Assembly: GCA_017482055.1 (NCBI GenBank)
Contig: JAFUOH010000008.1
Coordinates: forward strand, 62,001-126,000
DNA from: Clostridia bacterium
GTDB lineage: Bacteria > Bacillota > Clostridia > Oscillospirales > CAG-272
Length of the DNA: 64,000 bases
Reading direction: 5' to 3'
The number at the start of each line of letters is the position of its first letter. Positions within the stretch are counted from its first letter, which is position 1. This document shows positions 8,623 to 16,804 of this stretch, in pieces. Below the pieces are notes generated by a model. That model did no database searches. It saw only the letters and a program-made list of their open reading frames with translations, and was not told the origin of the DNA. Both the position numbers and the translations under genes were made by a program.

Positions 8623-10029
8623 TTAAGGTAAGCTTTTGTTTTTGCTCAGATCAATGTTCGACGGAACCACACCAAAGTGCTGCTTGAAACATTTTGAAAA
8701 ATAAGCCTGCGATGAAAATCCGAGTGCTTCGGCGACATATGCACAGCTTTTTCCGTCAGACAGCATTTTCTGTGCATGTTCCATTTTCAGTGCGGAAAAG
8801 AATCGTATACAACTCATATTTGCGTATTTATGAAACACTTTTGTAAGTGTGGTTTTGCACGTTGTACAAGCAGATGCTACCTCCTTTATACCAAGCTTTC
8901 TTTGTAAATTGTTATTCATATAGTTTACAGCAGAATGATAGATATGTAATTCGGACTTTTTGGAAGCACTGTCTGAAGGGGTATTCTGTGTAACCGCTTG
9001 AAAATTGCCTCGCATGACATATTCGCAAAACACTTCAAACAGTTTTTTTGATGTATCGGTAAACTCGATCGGAGGTACATTTTTGAGTTTATCGTAGGTG
9101 TCCTGCATATCCTTGAGCAGAAAATGAAGCAGGTCAATTTCTCTGTGATTCAGAGAAATTGTCATAAGCTTTTTCAAGTCAACACCGTGTACATAAAAAT
9201 GCAATGATACCATTTCAAGCGGTTTGTTTCCTATCGGACGGTACAAGTGGAAACTATTCTGAGGAATAAACATCAGTTCACCGCGCTTCAGAGTAAAAAC
9301 CTTGCATCTCTCACTTGTGTTACTGCTGCAGGTGATCTGTACGCTGCCGGCGGTAACAACGATGAACTCGCAGAATTTGTGCTCATGCCTCTGACAACGG
9401 TACAGCATATCACTTTTGGTCGAAACAAATCGCGGAGCCGCTCGCCAATGTTCTACATTATAGCTTCCCAGATTATAATCCTCTGCGGTATATGCGACCT
9501 CAATTGCCTGCTCGCTATTTGAAAAACGCCATGTACCTGTTTTGTACGGATCCGGACGGTGCCGATATACCATACCGTTTTTTTCGAGGCTTTGCTCGCT
9601 GTCCATCATAATCGAGGTGTGCTCACAAATCGGATGCGGGATTCCGTATTCATCGTATTCCCACTTTTTTGCTTCCTCTGCAGTTCTGAAAAACGCCAGC
9701 TCCCTTAAATAAAACAACGCGCCGTTGTCATTGGTATCAAAAGCAAAGAGTCCGTGTTTTCCGCCATTATAACGTTCGACATATGTGTTGTTGTATTTTG
9801 TAAGATCGATCGGTTCCGTAACAAGCCACACGCCGCTTTTCTTTTCTGCGGTATGAACGGTAATTCGCTTGACATCACGCCTTGAGGGGTCGTATAAATG
9901 AATTTGCCAATTAAGTGCAGTAGTCTTATAAACAAGACAGGCAACAGAATACACCTCGTCCTTCTCGACCGCACTTACTATTTGCATATCTGTCGGTATA
10001 ATTTGATAATAATTTTGAAAATTCGGCAT
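8623..10029 (-). CDS. AraC-family regulator with cupin and extra N-terminal domain
   Basis: 468 residues, much longer than a typical AraC protein (about 280). The C-terminal 100 residues carry the two helix-turn-helix motifs (LGIKEVASACTTCKTTLTKV; VAEALGFSSQAYFSKCFKQH). Residues of about 210-290 form a cupin-like sensor (CQRHEHKFCEFIVVTAGSVQ, RGELMFIPQNSFHLY). The first 150 residues form a separate beta-rich unit (GVWLVTEPIDLTKY, LAFFRTAEEAKKWEYDEYG) resembling carbohydrate-binding-like modules of secreted proteins; that resemblance is from memory. GAGGTGA precedes the ATG. It is divergent from the sugar-type binding lipoprotein gene at 10165 and probably controls it. Confidence 0.85.
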   Translation of the reverse strand: MPNFQNYYQIIPTDMQIVSAVEKDEVYSVACLVYKTTALNWQIHLYDPSRRDVKRITVHTAEKKSGVWLVTEPIDLTKYNNTYVERYNGGKHGLFAFDTNDNGALFYLRELAFFRTAEEAKKWEYDEYGIPHPICEHTSIMMDSEQSLEKNGMVYRHRPDPYKTGTWRFSNSEQAIEVAYTAEDYNLGSYNVEHWRAAPRFVSTKSDMLYRCQRHEHKFCEFIVVTAGSVQITCSSNTSERCKVFTLKRGELMFIPQNSFHLYRPIGNKPLEMVSLHFYVHGVDLKKLMTISLNHREIDLLHFLLKDMQDTYDKLKNVPPIEFTDTSKKLFEVFCEYVMRGNFQAVTQNTPSDSASKKSELHIYHSAVNYMNNNLQRKLGIKEVASACTTCKTTLTKVFHKYANMSCIRFFSALKMEHAQKMLSDGKSCAYVAEALGFSSQAYFSKCFKQHFGVVPSNIDLSKNKSLP

Positions 10030-10079
10030 GATTCACCTCAAAAATGGTCTAAAGTATAAATAATATGCTCTATTTTATA

Positions 10080-10108
10080 TTGTTCTAATTCGCTGTTTAT
10101 TATACAAT
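10080..10108 (+). promoter_or_regulatory. Promoter of the binding-lipoprotein gene
   Basis: TTGTTC and TACAAT are spaced 17 bases apart in the divergent AraC/lipoprotein gap. A 7-bp inverted repeat (10116-10122 with 10132-10138) lies just downstream and could be a regulator site or hairpin. Confidence 0.5.
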
Positions 10109-10164
10109 AATTGTAGCAGAAAGTCAATGCTTTTCTGCAATAATATTAAACGAGGTAATAAACA

Positions 10165-11619
10165 ATGAAACGACTGATATGTGCGGCACTTGCACTTCTG
10201 TTGACACTGCCGGCGGCGGGATGCAATAGCGGCGAAACCACCTTACAGCCCATTGACACCGAGAGCTCAACCGATACAACAGCACCGGTAACCCAACCGG
10301 ATATTTATGCCGATCTTCCGACAGGAGATTATACAGGCGAGGAACTTGTTTTTGCCAACGAAGTCGAGTCGGCAAGCTGGGCTGTTCTGATGCTTGACTG
10401 TGAGACACTGACAGGTGAGGTCCTTGACAATGCGGTTTACAATCGAAACCGTACAGTTGAAGAAAAGCTTGGTATTACCATTAAAGTCGAAGAACATGTG
10501 AATGCAGGAAGGCTCAAAGATGCTATTATACGGAATGTAATGTCGGGTGACGACCCATATGACGTATATGATATACCGGCTGACAGATCAGCCGCTCTGG
10601 TGCTTGAAGATTACTTTGTCAGCACAGATACGCTTGGAATTGATATTTCAAAGCCCTGGTGGAATACAACCGTCATGGACAGCCTGACGTTTAATGACAC
10701 CTGCTATTCCATTGCCGGTGACCTCAGCATAATGCTTTGGGAGGCTTCATACGGACTTATGTACAACAAGACATTGGCAGATAAGCTGGGGCTTCCCGAT
10801 CAGTATCAGCTGGTACGCGACGGCAAATTCACACTTGACAGTGTACATGAGGCAATGTCGTCGGCATACGAGGACACCAACGGAGACACCGTTGTGGATA
10901 CGGAGGACACCTTCGGACTTACGGGAGTTTTGCGACTTATGACATATTCGATGGTTGCGGGCGGCCTCGAAATAGTTCCGAGGGGCGATGACTCTCTCCC
11001 CATTTTCCCCTCTCCAAGCGAGCGTCTTATTGAAATGTATGAAAAAATATTTGATGTATATTTTGACAACCCCAATGTCCATATCGCGGGGCAGCTGGTT
11101 TTCAAGGACATAAGCAAGAATTGGCATTCACTGTTTACCGAGGGACGTGCATTATATTATTTCGAACCCATCGGAGCAAGTAAAAATTTACGGGATGCAA
11201 GCTTTGACTACGGATTTTTACCGATGCCTAAGTATGACGAAGATCAAGAACACTATATTACGCCGATAACAGAATTTGCTCATGTAATGCATGTAACCAA
11301 GGCAAATGACGATATTGAGATGATTGGAATCGCTCTTGAAAACCTTGCCGCGGAATCGCATAAATACGTTCGTGATGCTTATTTTGAAAAGGTTCTCGAC
11401 AGTAAACGCACAGTTGATGACGAAAGCATCGAAATGCTTGAGATTATATTTGAGCATCAGGTTTTCGAGCCTGTACTGATATACAATTGGGGTAAACTTC
11501 CTGCTATGTTAGAGGATTCCGCGCTCGCACGCAAGCGTGAAATCACGTCGGGAATTGCATCCATACTTCCGGCTATTCAGTCCGATCTTGAAAAAACAGC
11601 GAATTATTACGGGAAATAA
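10165..11619 (+). CDS. ABC transporter solute-binding lipoprotein (family 1), orphan
   Basis: 484 residues with a lipoprotein signal (MKRLICAALALLLTLPAAGC; lipobox Cys20), so it should be lipid-anchored outside the membrane. The remainder has the layout of family 1 extracellular sugar-binding proteins (EVLDNAVYNRNRTVEEKLGI, DVYDIPADRSAALVLEDYFV, SYGLMYNKTLADKLGLPDQY). Such proteins pass oligosaccharides to MalF/MalG-type permeases, but no permease or ATPase gene lies in this window, so it must work with a distant transporter or act as a sensor partner. The divergent AraC gene is the likely regulator. A terminator follows directly. Confidence 0.85.
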   Translation: MKRLICAALALLLTLPAAGCNSGETTLQPIDTESSTDTTAPVTQPDIYADLPTGDYTGEELVFANEVESASWAVLMLDCETLTGEVLDNAVYNRNRTVEEKLGITIKVEEHVNAGRLKDAIIRNVMSGDDPYDVYDIPADRSAALVLEDYFVSTDTLGIDISKPWWNTTVMDSLTFNDTCYSIAGDLSIMLWEASYGLMYNKTLADKLGLPDQYQLVRDGKFTLDSVHEAMSSAYEDTNGDTVVDTEDTFGLTGVLRLMTYSMVAGGLEIVPRGDDSLPIFPSPSERLIEMYEKIFDVYFDNPNVHIAGQLVFKDISKNWHSLFTEGRALYYFEPIGASKNLRDASFDYGFLPMPKYDEDQEHYITPITEFAHVMHVTKANDDIEMIGIALENLAAESHKYVRDAYFEKVLDSKRTVDDESIEMLEIIFEHQVFEPVLIYNWGKLPAMLEDSALARKREITSGIASILPAIQSDLEKTANYYGK

Positions 11620-11625
11620 CCGCAC

Positions 11626-11660
11626 GCACCCCGACAGATGTCGTACAGATGTCGGGGTGC
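11626..11660 (+). terminator. Terminator after the binding-lipoprotein gene
   Basis: An 11-bp perfect stem (11626-11636 with 11650-11660) with a T-rich tail. The loop holds a short tandem duplication of ACAGATGTCG. The 5' half is identical to the terminator after the sigma factor gene. Confidence 0.75.
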
Positions 11661-11680
11661 GAATTATTTTTGCAAACATA

Positions 11681-11709
11681 TTGATTCTTGCCGCAAAATA
11701 TGGTATCAT
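11681..11709 (+). promoter_or_regulatory. Promoter of the DUF1015 operon
   Basis: TTGATT and TATCAT are 17 bases apart, ending 38 bases before the start codon of the DUF1015 gene. Confidence 0.55.
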
Positions 11710-11747
11710 ATTACTATACAAAAAATCCCTTACAAGGAGTCTCATAC

Positions 11748-13013
11748 ATGAAACACTGCTTTTATCCCGCTGATATACTTCTGCCGAGCTTCACAAACGA
11801 TGCCGAGGCTATGCGCCGCTGGTCATGCATCGCCTGCGACCAGTATACCTCCGAACCCGAATATTGGAATAACGTTGAAAGTATCGTAGACGACGCACCG
11901 TCCACGCTTCGTATTACGCTGCCCGAGATCTACCTCTCCGAAGCTGAGGCGCGCATCGGTAAGATCAACGCAACCATGCGTGAATATGCAAAAAATCTGC
12001 TGTGCGAGCACAATAGCACCATGATCTACCTCGAGCGCACACAGAATAACGGCAAGATACGCCGCGGTCTGGTGGGCGCCATTGATCTCGAATGCTATGA
12101 CTATACCAAAGGTGCAAAATCTCTTGTCCGTGCCACCGAAGGAACGGTGCTCGACCGTATCCCGCCGCGCGTGAAGATACGCGAGGGTGCGTCCGTTGAG
12201 CTTCCTCATATTATGATACTCATCGACGACCCCAAGCGCACGGTCATCGAACCGTTGATCGGTAAAGCAAGCACATACGAAACTGCCTACGACTTCGATT
12301 TGATGGCAAACGGCGGTCATTCCCTGGGCAAATTTCTTCCGCGTGATGAGATCGACCGCGTATCCGCCGCGCTTGATGCGATTTACGACACCGCCGCCGC
12401 AGAACAGGGCTGTGACAAGCCGCTCGTATTCGCAATGGGTGACGGCAACCATTCTCTCGCCTCCGCAAAAGCGTTTTGGGAGCAGCTAAAGCCCACACTC
12501 ACCGAAAAGGAGCGCGAGTCCCATCCCGCCAGATACGCGCTGTGCGAGATCGTCAACATACACGACGAGGCGTTGGAATTTGAGCCCATATACCGTGTTT
12601 TGTTCGGCGTTGACCCCGAAAAGCTGATGAGCGAGCTTACCGCATATGTAAAATCGCTTCCCGCAAGTGATATCCCCGCTCAGACTTTCGGTATTATTGA
12701 CGCAAGAGGTTACGGAGAAATGACTGTTGACAATCCCACCTCGCTTTTGCCCGTTGGAACGCTTCAAGCCTTTCTTGATGACTACATAAAAACCCACGAA
12801 GGAGCGGTCATCGACTATATCCACGGTGTCGAGTCCACTAAAAAGTTAGCATCTGCCGAAAACGCCATCGGCTTCATTTTCAAAGGTATGGAAAAGTCAG
12901 AGCTGTTCCCTACCGTCGTCCGCGACGGTGCACTGCCCCGCAAGACCTTCTCCATGGGAGAAGCAAACGACAAGCGCTTCTATTTAGAGGCGAGAAAAAT
13001 AATTTTACAGTAA
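11748..13013 (+). CDS. DUF1015 family protein
   Basis: 421-residue cytoplasmic protein of the DUF1015 family, often found near serine biosynthesis genes; its reaction is not established. Recognisable family features are the N-terminal WSCIACDQYTSEPEYWNNVE, IYLERTQNNGKIRRGLVGAI, the segment DRIPPRVKIREGASVELPHI, and FAMGDGNHSLASAKAFWEQL, where D-G-N-H looks like a conserved catalytic or metal-binding motif. The start at 11748 follows CAAGGAG; an in-frame upstream ATG has no ribosome site. It is followed after 13 bases by the serine hydrolase gene, so the two are probably cotranscribed. No serA or serC is adjacent here. Confidence 0.85.
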   Translation: MKHCFYPADILLPSFTNDAEAMRRWSCIACDQYTSEPEYWNNVESIVDDAPSTLRITLPEIYLSEAEARIGKINATMREYAKNLLCEHNSTMIYLERTQNNGKIRRGLVGAIDLECYDYTKGAKSLVRATEGTVLDRIPPRVKIREGASVELPHIMILIDDPKRTVIEPLIGKASTYETAYDFDLMANGGHSLGKFLPRDEIDRVSAALDAIYDTAAAEQGCDKPLVFAMGDGNHSLASAKAFWEQLKPTLTEKERESHPARYALCEIVNIHDEALEFEPIYRVLFGVDPEKLMSELTAYVKSLPASDIPAQTFGIIDARGYGEMTVDNPTSLLPVGTLQAFLDDYIKTHEGAVIDYIHGVESTKKLASAENAIGFIFKGMEKSELFPTVVRDGALPRKTFSMGEANDKRFYLEARKIILQ

Positions 13014-13026
13014 AGGGGTAATAAAA

Positions 13027-14463
13027 ATGCTGACAAAATTCACACCGTTTAAATTTGAGACCGCCATTCCCGAAACGGTAGGCGTTGACAGCGCCGCCAT
13101 CGCCGAGTTTGAGCGTGCCATCCGAGAAAAGAATGCCGTCCATCAGGGCTACATGGTCTGGAAGGACGGTAAGCTCGCCGCCTCATCCATCGTATCCCCC
13201 TACCGCATCACAGACAAGCGTCATGTTTACTCTGTAAGCAAGAGCTGGACGGCAACCGCCATCGGTATCGCCGTTGACGAGGGACTGCTCACCGTTGAGG
13301 ACACGGTCATCTCCTTCTTTCCCGACCTGCTTCCCGAGAATGTGAGCGAAAATCTTGCAAAGATGAAGGTAAAGCATCTGCTTTCCATGAATACGGGACA
13401 TCAGAACGACACCTTCGGACGCATTGCCACCGCCGAGCCCGAGTGGGCAAAGCGCTTTTTGGCGCTGCCCGTGGAAAATGAGCCCGGTACCCATTTCTGC
13501 TACAATACCACCGCCACATATATGCTCTCTGCTATCATCACCAAGCTGACAGGGATGCGCATGGCAGATTATCTGCGCCCGCGCCTGTTCAACCCGCTGG
13601 GCATTGAGGGCGTGATTTGGGACGAGTCCCCGGAGGGCATCAACTTCGGTGGCTGGGGCATTCATGTCTCTGCGGAGGATATATTAAAGCTCGGCGTGCT
13701 CTACTTAAACAAGGGCGTGTGGAACGGCAAGCGTATCCTCTCCGAGGCGTGGGTAGAGGAAGCCACCTCCTCCGTCTCCGACAACAGCAAGCGAACGGAG
13801 CCCGATTGGCGTGTGGGCTACGGCTACCAGATTTGGCGCTGTCAGAACAACTGCTACCGCTTTGACGGCGCCTACGGTCAGTACGGCATCATCTGTCCCA
13901 ATAAAAACTGCGTCATAGTGCTTATCTCCGAGCTGGGCGGCATTATCGGCGGCTCTATGCAGGACACCATGAATATTTTCTGGGACACCATATACGCCGG
14001 CATCCATGAATGTCCTCTGCCAATAAAAAAGTCCTGCGACATCTCCGCTCATCCATACCTGGAGCCCCCCTGCGGCACAGCAGAGGTGACATCACGCTCC
14101 GTTAGGTGTGAGGACAACAAGTACGACATCAAGGCACTTGATATCACTCCCGCCGAGGGTGCGATGGCGCTGACTGTATACGGAACCGACCGCTACGCCG
14201 CACAGCTTATCTGCGCTCACGGGGAATGGGAGTACAACAAGCTTGACCACTGTCCCATTCGCCCCTGCCCCGGGCAACTGGATGACGGCGAGATCGGTAT
14301 GCCTGTCGAAATAGCGGCATCCTATGCTGTAGACAACGGCGTGCTCACTGTATCGCTCATGTTCGTCACCTCTCCCCACGGCATGACGCTGACGCTTACG
14401 GACGATAAGCTCACCGTCACACCTACGTTAAAGGTCGCCCCCACCGAGATTGGGCTTATATGA
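13027..14463 (+). CDS. Serine hydrolase, class C beta-lactamase/EstB-like
   Basis: 478 residues. The N-terminal 330 residues are a beta-lactamase-fold hydrolase with SVSKSWTATAIG (Ser-x-x-Lys catalytic motif) and YNTTATYMLS (Tyr-x-Asn-like motif). The family includes esterases, D-aminopeptidases and penicillin-binding proteins, and most members have no role in antibiotic resistance. No signal peptide is visible, so it is probably cytoplasmic, favouring an esterase or peptidase role. The last 140 residues form an additional beta-rich domain. AAAGGGG precedes the ATG. It is the second gene after DUF1015. Confidence 0.85.
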   Translation: MLTKFTPFKFETAIPETVGVDSAAIAEFERAIREKNAVHQGYMVWKDGKLAASSIVSPYRITDKRHVYSVSKSWTATAIGIAVDEGLLTVEDTVISFFPDLLPENVSENLAKMKVKHLLSMNTGHQNDTFGRIATAEPEWAKRFLALPVENEPGTHFCYNTTATYMLSAIITKLTGMRMADYLRPRLFNPLGIEGVIWDESPEGINFGGWGIHVSAEDILKLGVLYLNKGVWNGKRILSEAWVEEATSSVSDNSKRTEPDWRVGYGYQIWRCQNNCYRFDGAYGQYGIICPNKNCVIVLISELGGIIGGSMQDTMNIFWDTIYAGIHECPLPIKKSCDISAHPYLEPPCGTAEVTSRSVRCEDNKYDIKALDITPAEGAMALTVYGTDRYAAQLICAHGEWEYNKLDHCPIRPCPGQLDDGEIGMPVEIAASYAVDNGVLTVSLMFVTSPHGMTLTLTDDKLTVTPTLKVAPTEIGLI

Positions 14464-14551
14464 CAAAACCACCACAACATTTTGTGCATGATAGCCAACT
14501 TAGTTCGCACAGTGATAATAAAGCTCTCATAAAAATTTTACGTTATATCTA

Positions 14552-14580
14552 TTGACAAAATACGGAATTTAGGATATCAT
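14552..14580 (+). promoter_or_regulatory. Promoter of the HPr-like gene
   Basis: TTGACA and TATCAT with a 17-base spacer, 35 bases before the start codon. A consensus -35 suggests strong constitutive expression. Confidence 0.7.
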
Positions 14581-14615
14581 ATATATGTAAATATCAATTA
14601 AGGAGTTGAATTATA

Positions 14616-14843
14616 ATGAAATCTTTAGATATTAAGCTTTCCTCCATCGAGGATGTACGCAACTTTGTAAATATCGTATCCAAGTATGATATGGATATCG
14701 ATCTCATGTCGGGACGTTATGTCGTTGATGCAAAGTCCATCATGGGTATCTTCTCCCTTGATCTTCTGAAGCCCATCAAGCTCACCGCTCACAGCGATGA
14801 TGCCGAAGCGCTTCTCGAAGAGATCAAACCATATATCATCTGA
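14616..14843 (+). CDS. HPr-like (Crh-like) regulatory protein lacking the active His
   Basis: 75 residues of the HPr fold. The region around the regulatory serine is conserved (VVDAKSIMGIFSLDLLKPIK; Ser41 matches Ser46 of HPr), whereas the phosphotransfer segment G-x-H-A-R-P is replaced by SIEDVRNFVN with no histidine. It therefore cannot carry phosphate in the sugar phosphotransferase system as HPr does. Loss of His15 with retention of Ser46 is the pattern of Bacillus Crh, a CcpA co-effector phosphorylated by HPr kinase; a role in carbon control is inference. Monocistronic, with its own promoter and terminator. Confidence 0.82.
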   Translation: MKSLDIKLSSIEDVRNFVNIVSKYDMDIDLMSGRYVVDAKSIMGIFSLDLLKPIKLTAHSDDAEALLEEIKPYII

Positions 14844-14860
14844 CATTTCAAAAATTGATA

Positions 14861-14893
14861 ATGGGATACCGCAATTCATTTGCGGTATCCCAT
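14861..14893 (+). terminator. Bidirectional terminator
   Basis: A 14-bp perfect stem with a 5-base loop and an ATTTTAT tail on the plus strand. It lies between convergent genes and can serve both. Confidence 0.8.
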
Positions 14894-14896
14894 ATT

Positions 14897-15505
14897 TTAT
14901 GCCTTGTATTTACTGTTTATCTGCTCCGCCAGCTTATCTACCTCGATATCGTTGTACTTTACGGGAAATTCGATTTCTGCACCATCGGCACCGACAAGCT
15001 TCATCTTTGCCAGCTTCTTTAGCGAGCCTCCGACCCGGCATTCTACATCCACGATCTCGGCACGGGCAGTGTCAAAGCTCACCGCCTGCACATCGAGAGT
15101 ATCCGATACGGCGTTGGCTGTCCCGCGCACGACCTTTAACTGCTTGCCAAAGTATATGAACGTGCGCATGCACAGCTCGGAGCGTGGACTTCCCGACTTA
15201 TCAAGCTTCGCATACGCATTCCCTTCAAAGGAATATTCGCACGCCGTAAAATCGGGAGATATATCGCGCTCCTTCGGCATGGCTTCAAATTTCAAATCGA
15301 AATACTCGGTGTAACTCTGATCGCTCACCTTGAATACAAAGCATGTAACAAGTCCGATGAGACCGATGACGATCAGCGGCGAGCCAAACGCCCACAGTTC
15401 CCACGAATATCGGTACAGCAGAAATCCTATAACGACCAACACCGCGCTGATGATCTGAAACACCAGCAAGTTCTTAAAATAGCGTAACTGCTTTCCTTTT
15501 TTCAT
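14897..15505 (-). CDS. Small membrane protein of unknown function
   Basis: 202 residues with two membrane segments near the N-terminus (LLVFQIISAVLVVIGFLLY and FGSPLIVIGLIGLVTCFVF), then a soluble domain of about 140 residues ending in PVKYNDIEVDKLAEQINSKY. I do not recognise a family. Topology suggests a two-helix hairpin with a cytoplasmic C-terminal domain. GAAAGGAG precedes the ATG. It has its own consensus promoter and shares a terminator with the HPr-like gene. Confidence 0.75.
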   Translation of the reverse strand: MKKGKQLRYFKNLLVFQIISAVLVVIGFLLYRYSWELWAFGSPLIVIGLIGLVTCFVFKVSDQSYTEYFDLKFEAMPKERDISPDFTACEYSFEGNAYAKLDKSGSPRSELCMRTFIYFGKQLKVVRGTANAVSDTLDVQAVSFDTARAEIVDVECRVGGSLKKLAKMKLVGADGAEIEFPVKYNDIEVDKLAEQINSKYKA

Positions 15506-15572
15506 TCTGAATACTCCTTTCGATACTTACAGTTGCGTTCATAATATTGCGTTTCAGCCTTATTACAATTTC

Positions 15573-15601
15573 ATTATATCATATTATGATTGGATTGTCA
15601 A
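15573..15601 (-). promoter_or_regulatory. Consensus promoter of the 202-residue membrane protein
   Basis: On the minus strand TTGACA-17-TATAAT, a perfect consensus promoter, about 70 bases from the start codon. Confidence 0.75.
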
Positions 15602-15650
15602 GGTAATATTTGATTATAATTGTATACTCTTGGTTGCATGAACTTAACCG

Positions 15651-16187
15651 TCATTTGACCCGCATGTATATACCATCCTCACGGGTCATGAGCCCGAGTG
15701 AGATAAAATCTCGGCGAATGGTACAAAAGTCCTCGTGCCATTTTTCAATAAGGGTATTGATCTCCCGTTCGGTAAGGGACTGTCCCACAGCGATACCTTC
15801 AAGCATATGACGGTAAATTACCTCGCGCTTCTTGAGCTGTGACGGTATCGTTGTCAATCTGCCGTTTTTGACAAACGACGCGATGATCTGGCGGCGATAT
15901 TTTTCATCGTCAGACACACCGTCGTCCTCTGCGGGCAGTAATTCAAGTATCGGCGCGGCGATATCGCGATTCAGCGAGTAGATCATGTAAAACTGCGAGC
16001 GTGAGCACTTTACAAGTCCTAAAGTTTCCAATTTTTTAAGATGATGGCTGACCGTTCCCGGCGTCAGATCGAGTCGGTTTGCCAGCAGCTCAACATAGCT
16101 GTCTGACTGCCTCAGCATGGCAAGGATACGGAGCCGCGATTCGTCGCCCAGACATTTAAACAGTGCGGCAGTATCTTTTAAATCCAT
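15651..16187 (-). CDS. ArsR-type regulator with C-terminal DUF2087
   Basis: 178 residues. An N-terminal winged helix of the ArsR type (KCLGDESRLRILAMLRQSDS, VSHHLKKLETLGLVKCSRSQ) is followed by DUF2087 (EREINTLIEKWHEDFCTIRR, then SLGLMTREDGIYMRVK). No metal-binding cysteine motif (CVC) is present, so a metal sensor role is not indicated. The ATG at 16187 follows GGAGGTG. It starts one base after the stop codon of the upstream 160-residue gene, so the two are translationally linked and it may sense something connected to that protein. Confidence 0.85.
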   Translation of the reverse strand: MDLKDTAALFKCLGDESRLRILAMLRQSDSYVELLANRLDLTPGTVSHHLKKLETLGLVKCSRSQFYMIYSLNRDIAAPILELLPAEDDGVSDDEKYRRQIIASFVKNGRLTTIPSQLKKREVIYRHMLEGIAVGQSLTEREINTLIEKWHEDFCTIRRDFISLGLMTREDGIYMRVK

Positions 16188-16188
16188 G

Positions 16189-16671
16189 TCACACACCTCC
16201 AATGTCAATGTGCGGGAAATTCTGCCGCCACCATGCGCACCAATCGTCGAGAATCTGTCCCACAACGCCGCAGATGAGACGCGCCTCGAATACCGATTCC
16301 GCCGTGCCCTCTCCGCAGTCGAGCTCCGCCTTGCGCTTGTCATAAAAATTGCATCGAGCAAGCGTTATCGCTGCCGCATAGATGAGAAAAGCTTCACGTT
16401 CATCTGCGTCAAGGCTATCATATGTGCGGCGATATGCATCAAAATAGTGATTATTTTGCCCAAACACCTGCTTTTCACGCGTTTCGTAGATATGACCGTT
16501 ATATTCATATTTCGGGAACACCGCGCATATTTCCGCCATGTTTTTCTGAATCAACAGCGCCTTCCGCTCGGTCTTGGCATCGGGTGAAAGCTCGGCAAGC
16601 CGTGATACGTATTCATCCGCGTAACGTTTCGCAAGCTCATGCAGCGCGGTCATTGTTTCTTTTCCGTTCAT
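16189..16671 (-). CDS. Conserved hypothetical protein, first gene of ArsR operon
   Basis: 160 residues, predicted helical and soluble, with many Cys, Trp and Tyr (ICGVVGQILDDWCAWWRQNF). I do not recognise a family. A GGAGGT site precedes the ATG, and the gene is followed one base later by the ArsR/DUF2087 regulator. Coexpression suggests the protein is controlled by, or acts with, that regulator (inference). Confidence 0.7.
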   Translation of the reverse strand: MNGKETMTALHELAKRYADEYVSRLAELSPDAKTERKALLIQKNMAEICAVFPKYEYNGHIYETREKQVFGQNNHYFDAYRRTYDSLDADEREAFLIYAAAITLARCNFYDKRKAELDCGEGTAESVFEARLICGVVGQILDDWCAWWRQNFPHIDIGGV

Positions 16672-16700
16672 GTGTAATACCTCCTTATCGATGTACTATT

Positions 16701-16729
16701 ATTATACACATCAAATCACTTTTTGTCAA
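16701..16729 (-). promoter_or_regulatory. Consensus promoter of the hypothetical-ArsR operon
   Basis: TTGACA-17-TATAAT on the minus strand, 30 bases upstream of the 160-residue gene. Confidence 0.8.
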
Positions 16730-16770
16730 TAGGTATTTTGATATTTGTCAAAATATTTTTAAGTGGTATA

Positions 16771-16801
16771 AAAAATGATCGCCCATATGGCGATCATTTT
16801 T
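16771..16801 (-). terminator. Terminator of the infC-tatD operon
   Basis: A 13-bp perfect stem (16771-16783 with 16789-16801) whose ends are A/T runs, so it works in both directions. It lies 3 bases after the tatD stop. Confidence 0.85.
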
Positions 16802-16804
16802 TAT

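Noticed and set aside
13027..14463. Beta-lactamase-fold gene considered as an antibiotic resistance gene
   Set aside because: It has S-x-x-K and Y-x-N-like motifs but no signal peptide and has the architecture of EstB-like esterases or peptidases; no evidence of resistance.
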